Shown here: piece after piece, positions 43,744-51,863 of the stretch
Layout of the letters: each line of letters begins with the position of its first letter
How positions within the stretch are numbered: the first letter of the stretch is position 1
Source: Paraburkholderia susongensis
GTDB lineage: Bacteria > Pseudomonadota > Gammaproteobacteria > Burkholderiales > Burkholderiaceae
Length of the DNA stretch: 64,000 nucleotides
Assembly: GCF_900177725.1 (NCBI RefSeq)
Contig: NZ_FXAT01000002.1
Coordinates: 310,001 to 374,000 of the forward strand
Reading direction: 5' to 3'
Notes under the pieces: model-generated
Told to the model about the DNA's origin: nothing
The model's database searches: none
The model's input: only the letters and a program-made list of their open reading frames with translations
Translations under genes and position numbers: made by a program

Positions 43744-44762
43744 GAAAGGTCGTGAGCAATCAGGCAGACGTGGTTTCGGAACCCGCACGGCCATTCGTCG
43801 CGAAGTCGAGGTCAGTCCGGGTTCCGGCGTTCGGCGAATTCTGGTGGATCTGGGTCGGATTGGTGCTGCTCTTCTGCGTCAGTCTGGTGGCCGCGCCAGG
43901 CACCATGACCCGCGGTTCGATTCTTGCCATGCTTCCGTTCGCCGGCATCCTTGCGATTGTCGCAACAGGACAGACCCTGGTGATCCAACAGCGCGGGCTG
44001 GACATGTCGGCGATCGGCATGGTCTCGCTTGCCGGCGTGGTGATGGCCCGCAGCGGATTCGGCTTCGATTCCATCATCCTCGCTGTCATCTTCACCGTGT
44101 GCATGGGTGGGTTGGTCGGAATCGTCAATGGCGCACTGGTTTCGAAGTTTGCGATCACCCCGCTGGTTGCAACCTTGGCAGTCAACGCGCTTCTCATCGG
44201 CGGCGTCCGCTCGTTGACCGGTAATGTCCCGGTCAACGTCCCAACCCCCATGCAGACGATCTCCCACGCCCAGTTCATCGGCTTGCCCGCCAATGTGCTG
44301 TTCGCTTTCGCGTTCGTGGTAACGGCGTGGTTCATCACCCGAAAAACCGCGATCGGGCGCCGGTTTGTCGCTGTGGGTGTCAATCCGCGCGCGGCAGAGG
44401 TCGCTGGGGTGAGGGTCCTGCAGTACCGGATTGGGGCATACGTCGCGTCTGCGGTGTGCTTCTCCGCTGCCGGCATGCTTCTCGCCGGATTCATCGGCAG
44501 CGCGTCGCAGACATCGGGCAACGACTATCTGCTTCCGGCCATCGCGGCTGTGGTTATCGGCGGCACGCCCTTTACCGGCGGAAAAGGCAGTGTCATAGCC
44601 AGCGCGGTCGCGGCGCTGTTCATGGCGCAACTCGGTCAGCTCGTGCTGGCACTGGGTGCGGGACCCGCGGTTCAGCTGCTGGTCCAGGCGTGCGCAATTC
44701 TGCTCGCCACCACCGTTCGCCATCTGCCGGCAGCCATAAGAGCGTTTCGCAAAAACGTATAG
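43740..44762 (+). CDS. Sugar-type ABC transporter permease (RbsC family)
   Basis: This 340-residue inner-membrane protein has about nine hydrophobic helices and the family signatures QQRGLDMSAIGMVSLAGVV and AAVVIGGTPFTGGKGS. Its ATG overlaps the stop of the fused ATPase-permease (ATGA at 43740-43743). It pairs with the permease half of that protein to form the channel. Confidence 0.9.
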   Translation: MRKVVSNQADVVSEPARPFVAKSRSVRVPAFGEFWWIWVGLVLLFCVSLVAAPGTMTRGSILAMLPFAGILAIVATGQTLVIQQRGLDMSAIGMVSLAGVVMARSGFGFDSIILAVIFTVCMGGLVGIVNGALVSKFAITPLVATLAVNALLIGGVRSLTGNVPVNVPTPMQTISHAQFIGLPANVLFAFAFVVTAWFITRKTAIGRRFVAVGVNPRAAEVAGVRVLQYRIGAYVASAVCFSAAGMLLAGFIGSASQTSGNDYLLPAIAAVVIGGTPFTGGKGSVIASAVAALFMAQLGQLVLALGAGPAVQLLVQACAILLATTVRHLPAAIRAFRKNV

Positions 44763-44900
44763 CGGGAAGCCGTAGCCCGTACCTGAAAGCGGTTCAACGT
44801 TATAGGAGCCGCGAGTGTAGCTTTACAAGCCGATTGCAACGACCCGGCGAAGGTCGCCAGACAATCTCCGGAGACTTTTCTATATATTCAGGATGACGAA

Positions 44901-45971
44901 ATGAGAAAGATCTTTTATTGCGCATCGTTAATGGCTTTCTGCACCTGCAACACCTATGCGCAGAGCACGGTGACCTTGTACGGACGCATCGCATCGGGTC
45001 TCGATTTCGTCACGAACGTTGCGACCCCGACCGGCCAGTCGAAGAACAATTTCAGGTTCGGCAGCAACCAGTATGGATATAGCTGGTTCGGCCTGCAAGG
45101 CGACGAGGACCTGGGAGGAGGCTTGCACGCGGTCTTCAAGCTCGAAAGCCTTTTCACTTCGGGAACGGGGCAGATTCCGGCTAACACGATCTTTACCCGC
45201 GATGCTTATGTGGGCTTGTCCGATAGCCGATACGGCAGTATATGGTTCGGAGAAGCCATGAGCCTGACCGACGAAACCGGCTGGTACATTGACCCGCTTG
45301 GCGAGCAGGTAGGCGTGGGCGTGGGCAATTTCGCATTCGGGCGAGCGTGGGGACCGCGATCGAACGTCGTCACGTACAACTCACCCCGTTGGGCTGGCTT
45401 CTCCTTTCGCGTACAGAACGGATTGGGCAATGAAGCTGGAAACTTCCGGGGCAACCGTCAATTCAGCGTAAGCGCACAGTACACCCTCACCAACTTCGCC
45501 GCGTACGGCGTTTATGAGGAAATCCGCGACACCAACGGCCACTTTTCAGATCTATACGCTGCGTCACGTGAATACATGGCAGGCGCCACTTACCAGTTAG
45601 GCGGACTCAAGTTCTACACCGGCTTTCAGCAACTGGTCTCGTCCGGACAGTACACCGTTGCCACTTCGTTTAATCCTTACGCCGCCACACGCAGCCAGCA
45701 GGAATGGATAGGCGCCTCGTATCAGGCTACCCCTGCCCTCGCCTTCCAGGCCGGCTGGTATCACGGTAACGTGAACCATGGCGGTGGAGAGGGCAATCTC
45801 GGCGCAATCGCCACCACCTATAACCTCTCGAAGCGGACCTTCCTCTACCTGACTCTTGGAATGATGTTCAACGGCAAGAACTCCGCATTCCCGGTTGAGA
45901 CGGCCGATTCCCAACCGCTACCGGGCCACAACCAGCAAGGCGGCTACTTCGGCATCATGCACTACTTCTAG
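44901..45971 (+). CDS. Outer-membrane general porin (OmpC family, Burkholderia type)
   Basis: This 356-residue protein has a signal peptide ending TYA near residue 20 and the standard mature start QSTVTLYGRIASGLDFVTN. It contains the SWFGLQGDEDLGGGLHAVFKLES signature, many amphipathic strands, and the terminal aromatic residue (MHYF) needed for outer-membrane insertion. It lies 138 bases after the permease and is probably the outer-membrane entry route for the transporter's substrate. A strong inverted repeat at 46031-46064 follows it. Confidence 0.9.
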   Translation: MRKIFYCASLMAFCTCNTYAQSTVTLYGRIASGLDFVTNVATPTGQSKNNFRFGSNQYGYSWFGLQGDEDLGGGLHAVFKLESLFTSGTGQIPANTIFTRDAYVGLSDSRYGSIWFGEAMSLTDETGWYIDPLGEQVGVGVGNFAFGRAWGPRSNVVTYNSPRWAGFSFRVQNGLGNEAGNFRGNRQFSVSAQYTLTNFAAYGVYEEIRDTNGHFSDLYAASREYMAGATYQLGGLKFYTGFQQLVSSGQYTVATSFNPYAATRSQQEWIGASYQATPALAFQAGWYHGNVNHGGGEGNLGAIATTYNLSKRTFLYLTLGMMFNGKNSAFPVETADSQPLPGHNQQGGYFGIMHYF

Positions 45972-46030
45972 GCAAGGGTTTGCAAGCGTACTGAGGTCCG
46001 TGTGTCCGTGGTGTGTCCATGCGCCTGCGT

Positions 46031-46064
46031 GTCTTACCCGATCTCCCATCACATCGGGTAAGAC
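46031..46064. terminator. Inverted repeat after the porin gene
   Basis: GTCTTACCCGAT and ATCGGGTAAGAC are perfect 12-base arms with a 10-base loop. There is no T run, so termination would be weak or rho-assisted. It separates the porin from the convergent gentisate operon. Confidence 0.5.
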
Positions 46065-46170
46065 GGGCGCCGCCGTTTCAACCAGGCATACCCGACGTAT
46101 CAAACGTTTGTGGCTATACCAATGGGCTGCATTCCTCGCAACCCGAGCGAGCGTGACCCCATCTCATTTC

Positions 46171-47367
46171 TCATTTCAGACAGTCTTCGGCGCGCCAGCC
46201 ATGCAACCACGCCAGCGCGTCATAGAACTGCTCCTGCGTGCGGCCTACCCAAAGCGAGTTGCGCACCTGACGTTCGACACCCTTCGCGTGATAGATACGG
46301 CCCATCTCGCGCGCCGAGTACAGCACGCGCGCCGTGCGTGGAATGCGTACCGACTCGTACAGCTTGAAGGCCGCTTCGAAATCGCCATCGGTCCCGGCTA
46401 CGGCCGCGCCAAGCGTAACAGCGTCTTCAAGCGCCTGGCAGGCGCCCTGCGCGAGGTACTGGGTCATCGGATGCGCGGCGTCGCCGAGAATGGTGGCACG
46501 TCCGTCGCTCCAGCGTTCCACGGGATCGCGATCCGCCGTGGCCCAACGCTTCCATGAGGTCGGCCGGTCGAGCATCTGGTGCGGCAGCGGGTGGATGCCC
46601 TCGAAGTACGACAGCACCTCCTGCTTGCTGCCCTCCCGCACGCCCCATTCCTCCTTTTCACGGCTATGAAACGTGACAACGAGGTTGTACTGCCGGCCGC
46701 CGCGCAACGGATAATGCACAAGGTGGCAATGCGGCCCCGCCCACACGACAGGCGCATTGATCCGCAGGTCTTCGGGCATGTTCTCGACATCGACCACTGC
46801 GCGATACACGACATGTCCCGTGACGCGATGCTCGTCGCCGATCAGCGCCTTGCGTATCGCTGACTTCACGCCATCGCAGCCGATCACCGCATCCGCGCTG
46901 TAGCGCTCGCCATGCTGGTCGGTGACGGTCACGCCGTCGGCATCCTGATCCAGTGTGCACACCTGCGTATTGGTGCGGAACTGGATCAGCGGATGATCCT
47001 TGACGGCTTCGAGAATCGACAGATGGATATCCGCGCGGTGAATCACCGCATAGGGATTGCCGAAGCGCGCGCGATACGGCGCGCCGACATCGACGTGCGC
47101 GATTTCCTTTGCGTCGAGCGCATCTCTCAGGCTCAGATAGTCGGTGAAAACGGACCGGCCGCGCGCCGCCTCGCCGACACCCAACGCATCGAGCGCGTTG
47201 AACGCGTTCGCCGCGAGCTGGATGCCTGCGCCGATCTCCTGGATTTCCGCAGCCTGCTCGAGCAGTTGCACGCGAATACCCTGCCGTGCGAGCGCCAGCG
47301 CAGTGGCGAGGCCACCAATGCCGCCACCGATCACGAGTACGCGGCGTCCCTTGTTTGTGTCATTCAT
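46171..47367 (-). CDS. mhbM: 3-Hydroxybenzoate 6-monooxygenase (FAD-dependent)
   Basis: This 398-residue flavoprotein hydroxylates 3-hydroxybenzoate at C6 to gentisate using NADH. The FAD motif is VIGGGIGGLATALALARQG (residues 12-30), the conserved GADGVKS-type motif appears as GCDGVKSAIR, and the second FAD motif as GDAAHPMTQYLAQGACQALEDA. The closest family is 3HB6H/NagX/MhbM rather than salicylate 1-hydroxylase, which fits its three neighbours of the gentisate pathway. It is the last gene of the leftward operon, separated from the isomerase gene by a strong hairpin at 47385-47412. Confidence 0.88.
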   Translation of the reverse strand: MNDTNKGRRVLVIGGGIGGLATALALARQGIRVQLLEQAAEIQEIGAGIQLAANAFNALDALGVGEAARGRSVFTDYLSLRDALDAKEIAHVDVGAPYRARFGNPYAVIHRADIHLSILEAVKDHPLIQFRTNTQVCTLDQDADGVTVTDQHGERYSADAVIGCDGVKSAIRKALIGDEHRVTGHVVYRAVVDVENMPEDLRINAPVVWAGPHCHLVHYPLRGGRQYNLVVTFHSREKEEWGVREGSKQEVLSYFEGIHPLPHQMLDRPTSWKRWATADRDPVERWSDGRATILGDAAHPMTQYLAQGACQALEDAVTLGAAVAGTDGDFEAAFKLYESVRIPRTARVLYSAREMGRIYHAKGVERQVRNSLWVGRTQEQFYDALAWLHGWRAEDCLK

Positions 47368-47384
47368 GACTGTCTCCTGTCGAT

Positions 47385-47412
47385 GGGAGTTAGCGCTTTA
47401 GCGCTTACTCCC
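47385..47412. repeat. Strong intercistronic hairpin
   Basis: GGGAGTTAGCGC and GCGCTTACTCCC are 12-base arms with one mismatch and a TTTA loop. It lies between the isomerase and 3-hydroxybenzoate hydroxylase genes of one operon. I recall similar AGCGCTTTAGCGCT hairpins before other Burkholderia genes. RNA stabilisation or attenuation is likely. Confidence 0.5.
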
Positions 47413-47472
47413 GTCCCATGCAAAGCTGCCGACCCGAGTTAGTACTTCAGCGCCAACGCTGGCGCCACCCAC

Positions 47473-48114
47473 TCAGGCGATGTAATCCGGTTGCCGCTGC
47501 GGTTCCGCTGCAGCGAACGCCGGATGTTTCAACGCATGTTCATACACCGCGAGGCTGCGCGGATACGCACTCAAATCGCAATCCATACGCAACGCGTTGG
47601 CGATCTGAGGCACAAGCGTCACATCAGCCAGCGTCGGCTGCGAGCCGAAGCACCACGGACCCGCATTGCTGCGTTCAAGCAGACGCTCGACGCCCGCCAT
47701 CCCTTGAGCGACCCAGTGCCGATACCAGGCGGTTTTTTGCTGCGGCGTCACTTTCAGCTCCGTCTCCAGGTAGCGCAGCACGCGCAGGTTGTTGAGCGGA
47801 TGGATGTCGCACGCAATCAGCGTCGACAGCTCGAGCACACGTGCCCGCAGTTCCGTGTCAAGCGGAATCAGGCGAGGCTCGGGATGCGTCCGGTCGAGAT
47901 AGTCGATGATCGCGAGCGACTGGCCGAGCCTGAAATCACCGTCGATCAGCGCGGGCACCGTCGCGGACGGATTCACGTTCGCCACATAGTCCGCGGCGCG
48001 ATGCTCGCCGGCACGGATATTGACGGGTAACGTGTCGTACGCGAGACCTTTGAGCGCGAGCGCAATCCGTACGCGATACGACGTCGAGCTGTTGAAGAAG
48101 CTATGGAGTTGCAC
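47473..48114 (-). CDS. mhbI: Maleylpyruvate isomerase (zeta-class GST)
   Basis: This 213-residue glutathione-dependent enzyme converts maleylpyruvate to fumarylpyruvate. The motif SSTSYRVRIALALKG (residues 8-22) holds the zeta-class Ser and Cys/Ser active site, and the C-terminal helical domain has the NNLRVLRYL segment. The natural start is GTG 48114, with GGAGG six bases upstream. It follows fumarylpyruvate hydrolase by about 30 bases in the gentisate operon. Confidence 0.88.
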   Translation of the reverse strand: MQLHSFFNSSTSYRVRIALALKGLAYDTLPVNIRAGEHRAADYVANVNPSATVPALIDGDFRLGQSLAIIDYLDRTHPEPRLIPLDTELRARVLELSTLIACDIHPLNNLRVLRYLETELKVTPQQKTAWYRHWVAQGMAGVERLLERSNAGPWCFGSQPTLADVTLVPQIANALRMDCDLSAYPRSLAVYEHALKHPAFAAAEPQRQPDYIA

Positions 48115-48147
48115 GAGTAGACCTCCGTCCAATGCAGATTACGTATG

Positions 48148-48846
48148 TCAGACCACGCGCACCGTCAATTCCCCAAGACGCTCGACGCCGACCTTCATCG
48201 TGTCGCCCGTCTTCACCGCCCCGACGCCTTCCGGCGTACCGGTGAAAATCACATCACCCGGTTCGAGGCGGAAGAATTTCGACAGGTCCGAAACGGTTTC
48301 GGCCACCGACCAGATCAGATGCGACACGTCGCTCTTCTGCTTCGTCTCGCCGTTGACGGTCAGCCACAAAGCGCCGCTTTCAAAGTGACCTGCCGCGCTG
48401 GCGGGATGAATCGGGCCGATCGGTGCGGAACGGTCGAATGCCTTGCCGATTTCCCACGGCCGGCCCATCTCACGCATCTTCATCTGCAGGTCGCGGCGCG
48501 TCATGTCGAGACCGACCGCGTAGCCCCAGACATGATCCAACGCCTGTTCAAGCGGAATATCCGAGCCGCCCTTGCCAATCACCGCAACGAGCTCCGCTTC
48601 ATAGTGATAGTTCTGCGTCTGCGACGGATACGCCAGTTCGAGCGTCTCACCGTACGCAACCGGCACGACGGCATCGGCCGGCTTGCAGAAGAAGAACGGC
48701 GGCTCGCGATCCGGATCGAAGCCCATTTCGCGCGCGTGCGCCGCGTAGTTACGGCCCACGCAATAGACGCGGCGCACCGCGAATTGAGTGTCACTACCGT
48801 CGACGGGAACGGCAACCGGTGCTTCGGGCGGGAATACAAAGGTCAT
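48148..48846 (-). CDS. mhbH: Fumarylpyruvate hydrolase
   Basis: This 232-residue metal-dependent FAH-family enzyme hydrolyses fumarylpyruvate to fumarate and pyruvate. The motifs are YCVGRNYAAHAREMG, FFFCKPADAV, the metal-binding YEAELVAVIG, GYAVGLDMTRRDLQ and GDVIFTGTPEGVG. It lies 73 bases after the gentisate dioxygenase in the same operon. Confidence 0.9.
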   Translation of the reverse strand: MTFVFPPEAPVAVPVDGSDTQFAVRRVYCVGRNYAAHAREMGFDPDREPPFFFCKPADAVVPVAYGETLELAYPSQTQNYHYEAELVAVIGKGGSDIPLEQALDHVWGYAVGLDMTRRDLQMKMREMGRPWEIGKAFDRSAPIGPIHPASAAGHFESGALWLTVNGETKQKSDVSHLIWSVAETVSDLSKFFRLEPGDVIFTGTPEGVGAVKTGDTMKVGVERLGELTVRVV

Positions 48847-48919
48847 GATGATTTCGACTCAAAAGAAAAAGAGGAGTACGGACGCATGTGCAGCCCGTGC
48901 CGCTGGAAAAGCACCGCGG

Positions 48920-49966
48920 TCAACTGCGTTCTTCGCGCAGCAGATTTAGCGCGCTCAGCACGGGGCGGTCCGAATAACTGAACAGCACGCTTTCCGCCGA
49001 TGCCACCAGTTGCATGGGTGCCCATGACGGCGCAACGAACACGTCGTGCGGCTCGAATGCGAATTCGTCGTTGCCGATCCTGACGGTGCCCCTGCCCTCG
49101 ACAACGCAAAACACGGTTGCATCCGTGCTGCGATATGTGCGGCCCTTGAAGCCCGCAGGCAGGTATTGCATGAAGGTCGCCATGGTCGGCATCGGCCAGC
49201 CGCCTGTCGCCGGGTTCACGTAGCGCAGCTTCACGCCGTCCCACTCGTCGAGTTCGCCGTTGCGATACAGCGTGTCGAGCGCCGCGCGGCTGCGCTCGTA
49301 CGGGTAGCTGAAAATCGGTGAAGTGGGATCGGACACGCGATGCCGCACGGGCACCATGTTGTGGCCGAAGCGCGCAAAACTATCACCCTCGGGGCGCGCC
49401 AGCGGCTGTGTCGCCTCGGGGTAGTTCTCGGCGAAACCGGCGTCCATCTGCGCGACGAGCGGAATATCGAGCCCATCCAGCCATACGACAGGCTCACCGC
49501 CCTCGTCGACGGACGGATTGCCGTGGTCGTGCCATGTCCACGACGGCGTGATGATGAAGTCACCCGGGTGCATCGTCGTGCGCTCGCCGTTGACGGCCGT
49601 CCATGCCCCCTTGCCTTCGACGATGAAACGCAGCGCCGATTGCGTATGCCGATGGCTCGGTGCGATTTCACCGGGCAGGATCAATTGCAGTCCTGCATAA
49701 AGGTTCGGCGTCATGCTCGACTTGCCGGGCAGGCCGGGGTTTTCGAGCACCAGCACGCGGCGCACGGCTTCTTCGGCGCTGATCACGGAGCCGGCCTGCA
49801 TCACGAGATCGCGCACCTGCGTGTATTTCCAGATGGCAGGCTGCGCTTTCGGTTGCGGCACTTTCGGCACGAGGTTGTGCAACGATTCCCACAGCGGCGC
49901 CATGCGCTGCCCCGCGATTTGCTCGTAATAGGCGGCGCGCGATGCGCCTGGGTTGTTGTTTGTCAT
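48920..49966 (-). CDS. mhbD: Gentisate 1,2-dioxygenase
   Basis: This 348-residue bicupin iron enzyme opens gentisate between C1 and C2 to maleylpyruvate. The iron-binding [14 protein letters not shown] (about residues 102-115) and [18 protein letters not shown] are both present, and the second cupin has [12 protein letters not shown]. It is the first gene of the leftward gentisate operon and is divergent from its LysR regulator. The order dioxygenase, hydrolase, isomerase, monooxygenase makes a complete route from 3-hydroxybenzoate to fumarate and pyruvate. Confidence 0.93.
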   Translation of the reverse strand: MTNNNPGASRAAYYEQIAGQRMAPLWESLHNLVPKVPQPKAQPAIWKYTQVRDLVMQAGSVISAEEAVRRVLVLENPGLPGKSSMTPNLYAGLQLILPGEIAPSHRHTQSALRFIVEGKGAWTAVNGERTTMHPGDFIITPSWTWHDHGNPSVDEGGEPVVWLDGLDIPLVAQMDAGFAENYPEATQPLARPEGDSFARFGHNMVPVRHRVSDPTSPIFSYPYERSRAALDTLYRNGELDEWDGVKLRYVNPATGGWPMPTMATFMQYLPAGFKGRTYRSTDATVFCVVEGRGTVRIGNDEFAFEPHDVFVAPSWAPMQLVASAESVLFSYSDRPVLSALNLLREERS

Positions 49967-49999
49967 TCGCGTCTCCAGTCCAGGTCTTGTGTTTGATTT

Positions 50000-50018
50000 A
50001 TATGCGACAGAGCCATAT
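50000..50018. promoter_or_regulatory. LysR-type box between regulator and gentisate operon
   Basis: ATATG-N9-CATAT is an inverted repeat with the T-N11-A core of LysR-family sites. It sits in the 130-base gap between the divergent LysR and gentisate dioxygenase genes, 34 bases before the dioxygenase start. Confidence 0.6.
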
Positions 50019-50096
50019 CTCGTAAAATGGCGAAAACATCTGATCCATATGACTTCGGATATACCTCACAGCGGAAATCCGAATGGAGGTTTAGCG

Positions 50097-51032
50097 ATGG
50101 ACTGGACTTACCGTCTTCGTCTGAGGCATTTGCAGGTGTTGCTGAGCCTCGCGAGCACAGGCAATCTGAGTCAATCAGCGGCGGCGCTCAATACGACGCA
50201 ACCGGCGTTGTCGAAGTGGCTCAAGGAGCTGGAGGAAGATGTCGGCCTGCCGCTATTCGAACGGCACGCCCGCGGCTTGCGGCCCACGCCGTATGGCCAG
50301 GCGCTGATCGAACACGCGCGCCGCATCGAAGCGCACCTCGATGTGGCGCGCGACGACCTGCGTGCCATGCGTGAAGGCGGCAGTGGCCTCGTGAGCATTG
50401 GCACATCGGGCGTATCGGCGGCGGATACCGTGCCCCTCGCCGTGGCCCGGCTTCTCGAGCGCATGCCTCGCGCGCAGGTGCGGCTCGTCGAGAGCACCAT
50501 GAATCAGCTGATGCCGCAACTTGCGCGCGGCGAGCTGGATATCGTCGTTGGGCGGTCCGGCCAACAGTATGACGATCCGCAGTTGCACACGGAGACGCTC
50601 TACACGGAGCCGATCAACTTCGTCGCAGGATCGCAGCACCCGCTTGCCGGGAACGCAACGCTCACCTGGAACGACGTTCTCGCCTATTCGTGGATCGTCT
50701 GGCCACAGGGCACTCCCGTGCGAACCGCACTGGAGGCAGCGCTTGCGGCGGAAGGACGGGCGCTGCCGAGCCATTGCGTAGAGTCGAATTCGTCGATTCT
50801 CAACCTGACGTTGCTGAACAACACGCAACTGGTGGGCGTTGCGTCGCATCGGGCGGCCCTTCGCTTCGAGCAACTGAACGCGCTTCGCATTTTGCCCATT
50901 CAACTCGAGGGCTTCGGATCCGTCTCGGTCTACTGGCACGCCGAAAACGTCAATCGCGCGGCGGTGGCCATGGCATTGGAGAGTCTTCGAGCATTCGCGG
51001 ACCCGCACATGAAAGAATGGCACACCGCTTAA
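50097..51032 (+). CDS. LysR-family regulator of the gentisate operon
   Basis: This protein of 311 residues has an N-terminal LysR HTH (LRHLQVLLSLASTGNLSQSAAALNTTQPALSKWLKELE) and a C-terminal effector-binding domain (GLVSIGTSGVSAADTVPLAV..., VIVGRSG-type core). ATG 50097 has GGAGG six bases upstream. It is divergent from the gentisate dioxygenase, with a T-N11-A box between them, so it is very likely the activator of the 3-hydroxybenzoate genes. It is of the GbpR-like subgroup by its N-terminus. Confidence 0.85.
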   Translation: MDWTYRLRLRHLQVLLSLASTGNLSQSAAALNTTQPALSKWLKELEEDVGLPLFERHARGLRPTPYGQALIEHARRIEAHLDVARDDLRAMREGGSGLVSIGTSGVSAADTVPLAVARLLERMPRAQVRLVESTMNQLMPQLARGELDIVVGRSGQQYDDPQLHTETLYTEPINFVAGSQHPLAGNATLTWNDVLAYSWIVWPQGTPVRTALEAALAAEGRALPSHCVESNSSILNLTLLNNTQLVGVASHRAALRFEQLNALRILPIQLEGFGSVSVYWHAENVNRAAVAMALESLRAFADPHMKEWHTA

Positions 51033-51066
51033 GGCGTCGAACCACGCTTCAACAAGCTTCAAACGC

Positions 51067-51624
51067 TCAATCCACCACCGTATCCTCCTGGGACATCTGG
51101 TTCAGGTTTTTCTCGATCTGATGCATGACCTTCCAGAAAACACGCATATCTCTCGGGGTGATCCCTTCGAGAGAGCCTGAGATCATCCCGGTCAGCTCGG
51201 GCAAAAGCTCATCCACCATCCGCTTGCCTTCCCCCATCAGGCTGACGAAATACTTCCGCCGGTCGTTTGGGTCCCGGGTTCTCTGCACGAGGCCGCGCTT
51301 TTCGAGGTTGTCCAGGGCCGGCACTGCCGTAGTCGACGCAATACCCACGCGCTTGCTCAGTTCGAGCTGGTTCAGCTCGCCGCGTTCCGCCAGCACCCGC
51401 AGGTAGTACCAGTACGCAATTGCGAGGTTCTCCCGGTCAAGAATCTTCTGCGCCTGGGCGTCGTAAAGCCGGTGTACCGTTCTTGCCATCCACGGAATGG
51501 TTCTGCCGCGATCGTCGAATACGTCATACGGTTCCTTTTCCACGGGGACCAGCGGCACGGCAGCGACCTTGCCCGCTTTGACCGATTTGACCGCTTTGAC
51601 CGCGTTGGTGTTCGATTTGGCCAT
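51067..51624 (-). CDS. MarR-family transcriptional regulator (copy 2)
   Basis: This 185-residue paralogue of the 38797 product has the shared core DDRGRTIPWMARTVHRLYDA, LNQLELSKRVGIASTTAVPALDNLEKRGLVQRT and DRRKYFVSL. The N-terminus is a lysine/alanine-rich tail with repeats of AVKSVK. It is divergent from promoter C and the transhydroxylase operon. Two such regulators with the same recognition helix imply overlapping control of the five promoters, perhaps with different inducers. Confidence 0.88.
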   Translation of the reverse strand: MAKSNTNAVKAVKSVKAGKVAAVPLVPVEKEPYDVFDDRGRTIPWMARTVHRLYDAQAQKILDRENLAIAYWYYLRVLAERGELNQLELSKRVGIASTTAVPALDNLEKRGLVQRTRDPNDRRKYFVSLMGEGKRMVDELLPELTGMISGSLEGITPRDMRVFWKVMHQIEKNLNQMSQEDTVVD

Positions 51625-51703
51625 TTACTCGTTCCTTGACGTTGGGATCGCCCGCCGGACCTGGCTCCGTGTGGCGAAATGAAACGGTTATCAAAAGCAC
51701 GGA

Positions 51704-51765
51704 CCAGGGCATTCCCTGGAATCCTTGACTTTGTTCATCCTAAATCACATCATTCGATATAAATC
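51704..51765 (+). promoter_or_regulatory. MarR-regulon promoter C (transhydroxylase operon)
   Basis: CCAGGG-CATT-CCCTGG at 51704-51719, -35 TTGACT at 51725-51730, 17-bp spacer, -10 CATCAT at 51748-51753, operator CATCATTCGATATAAATC at 51748-51765. A downstream GAATCATCTT block at 51778-51787 is also shared with promoter A. Confidence 0.82.
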
Positions 51766-51863
51766 TATATTAGATGGAATCATCTTTTTGCAAATGATCC
51801 GTCGCAACAAAGATCATACAACACACGACCCCGTGTGCGACCGTTTTGTCGATCGAGACTCTC

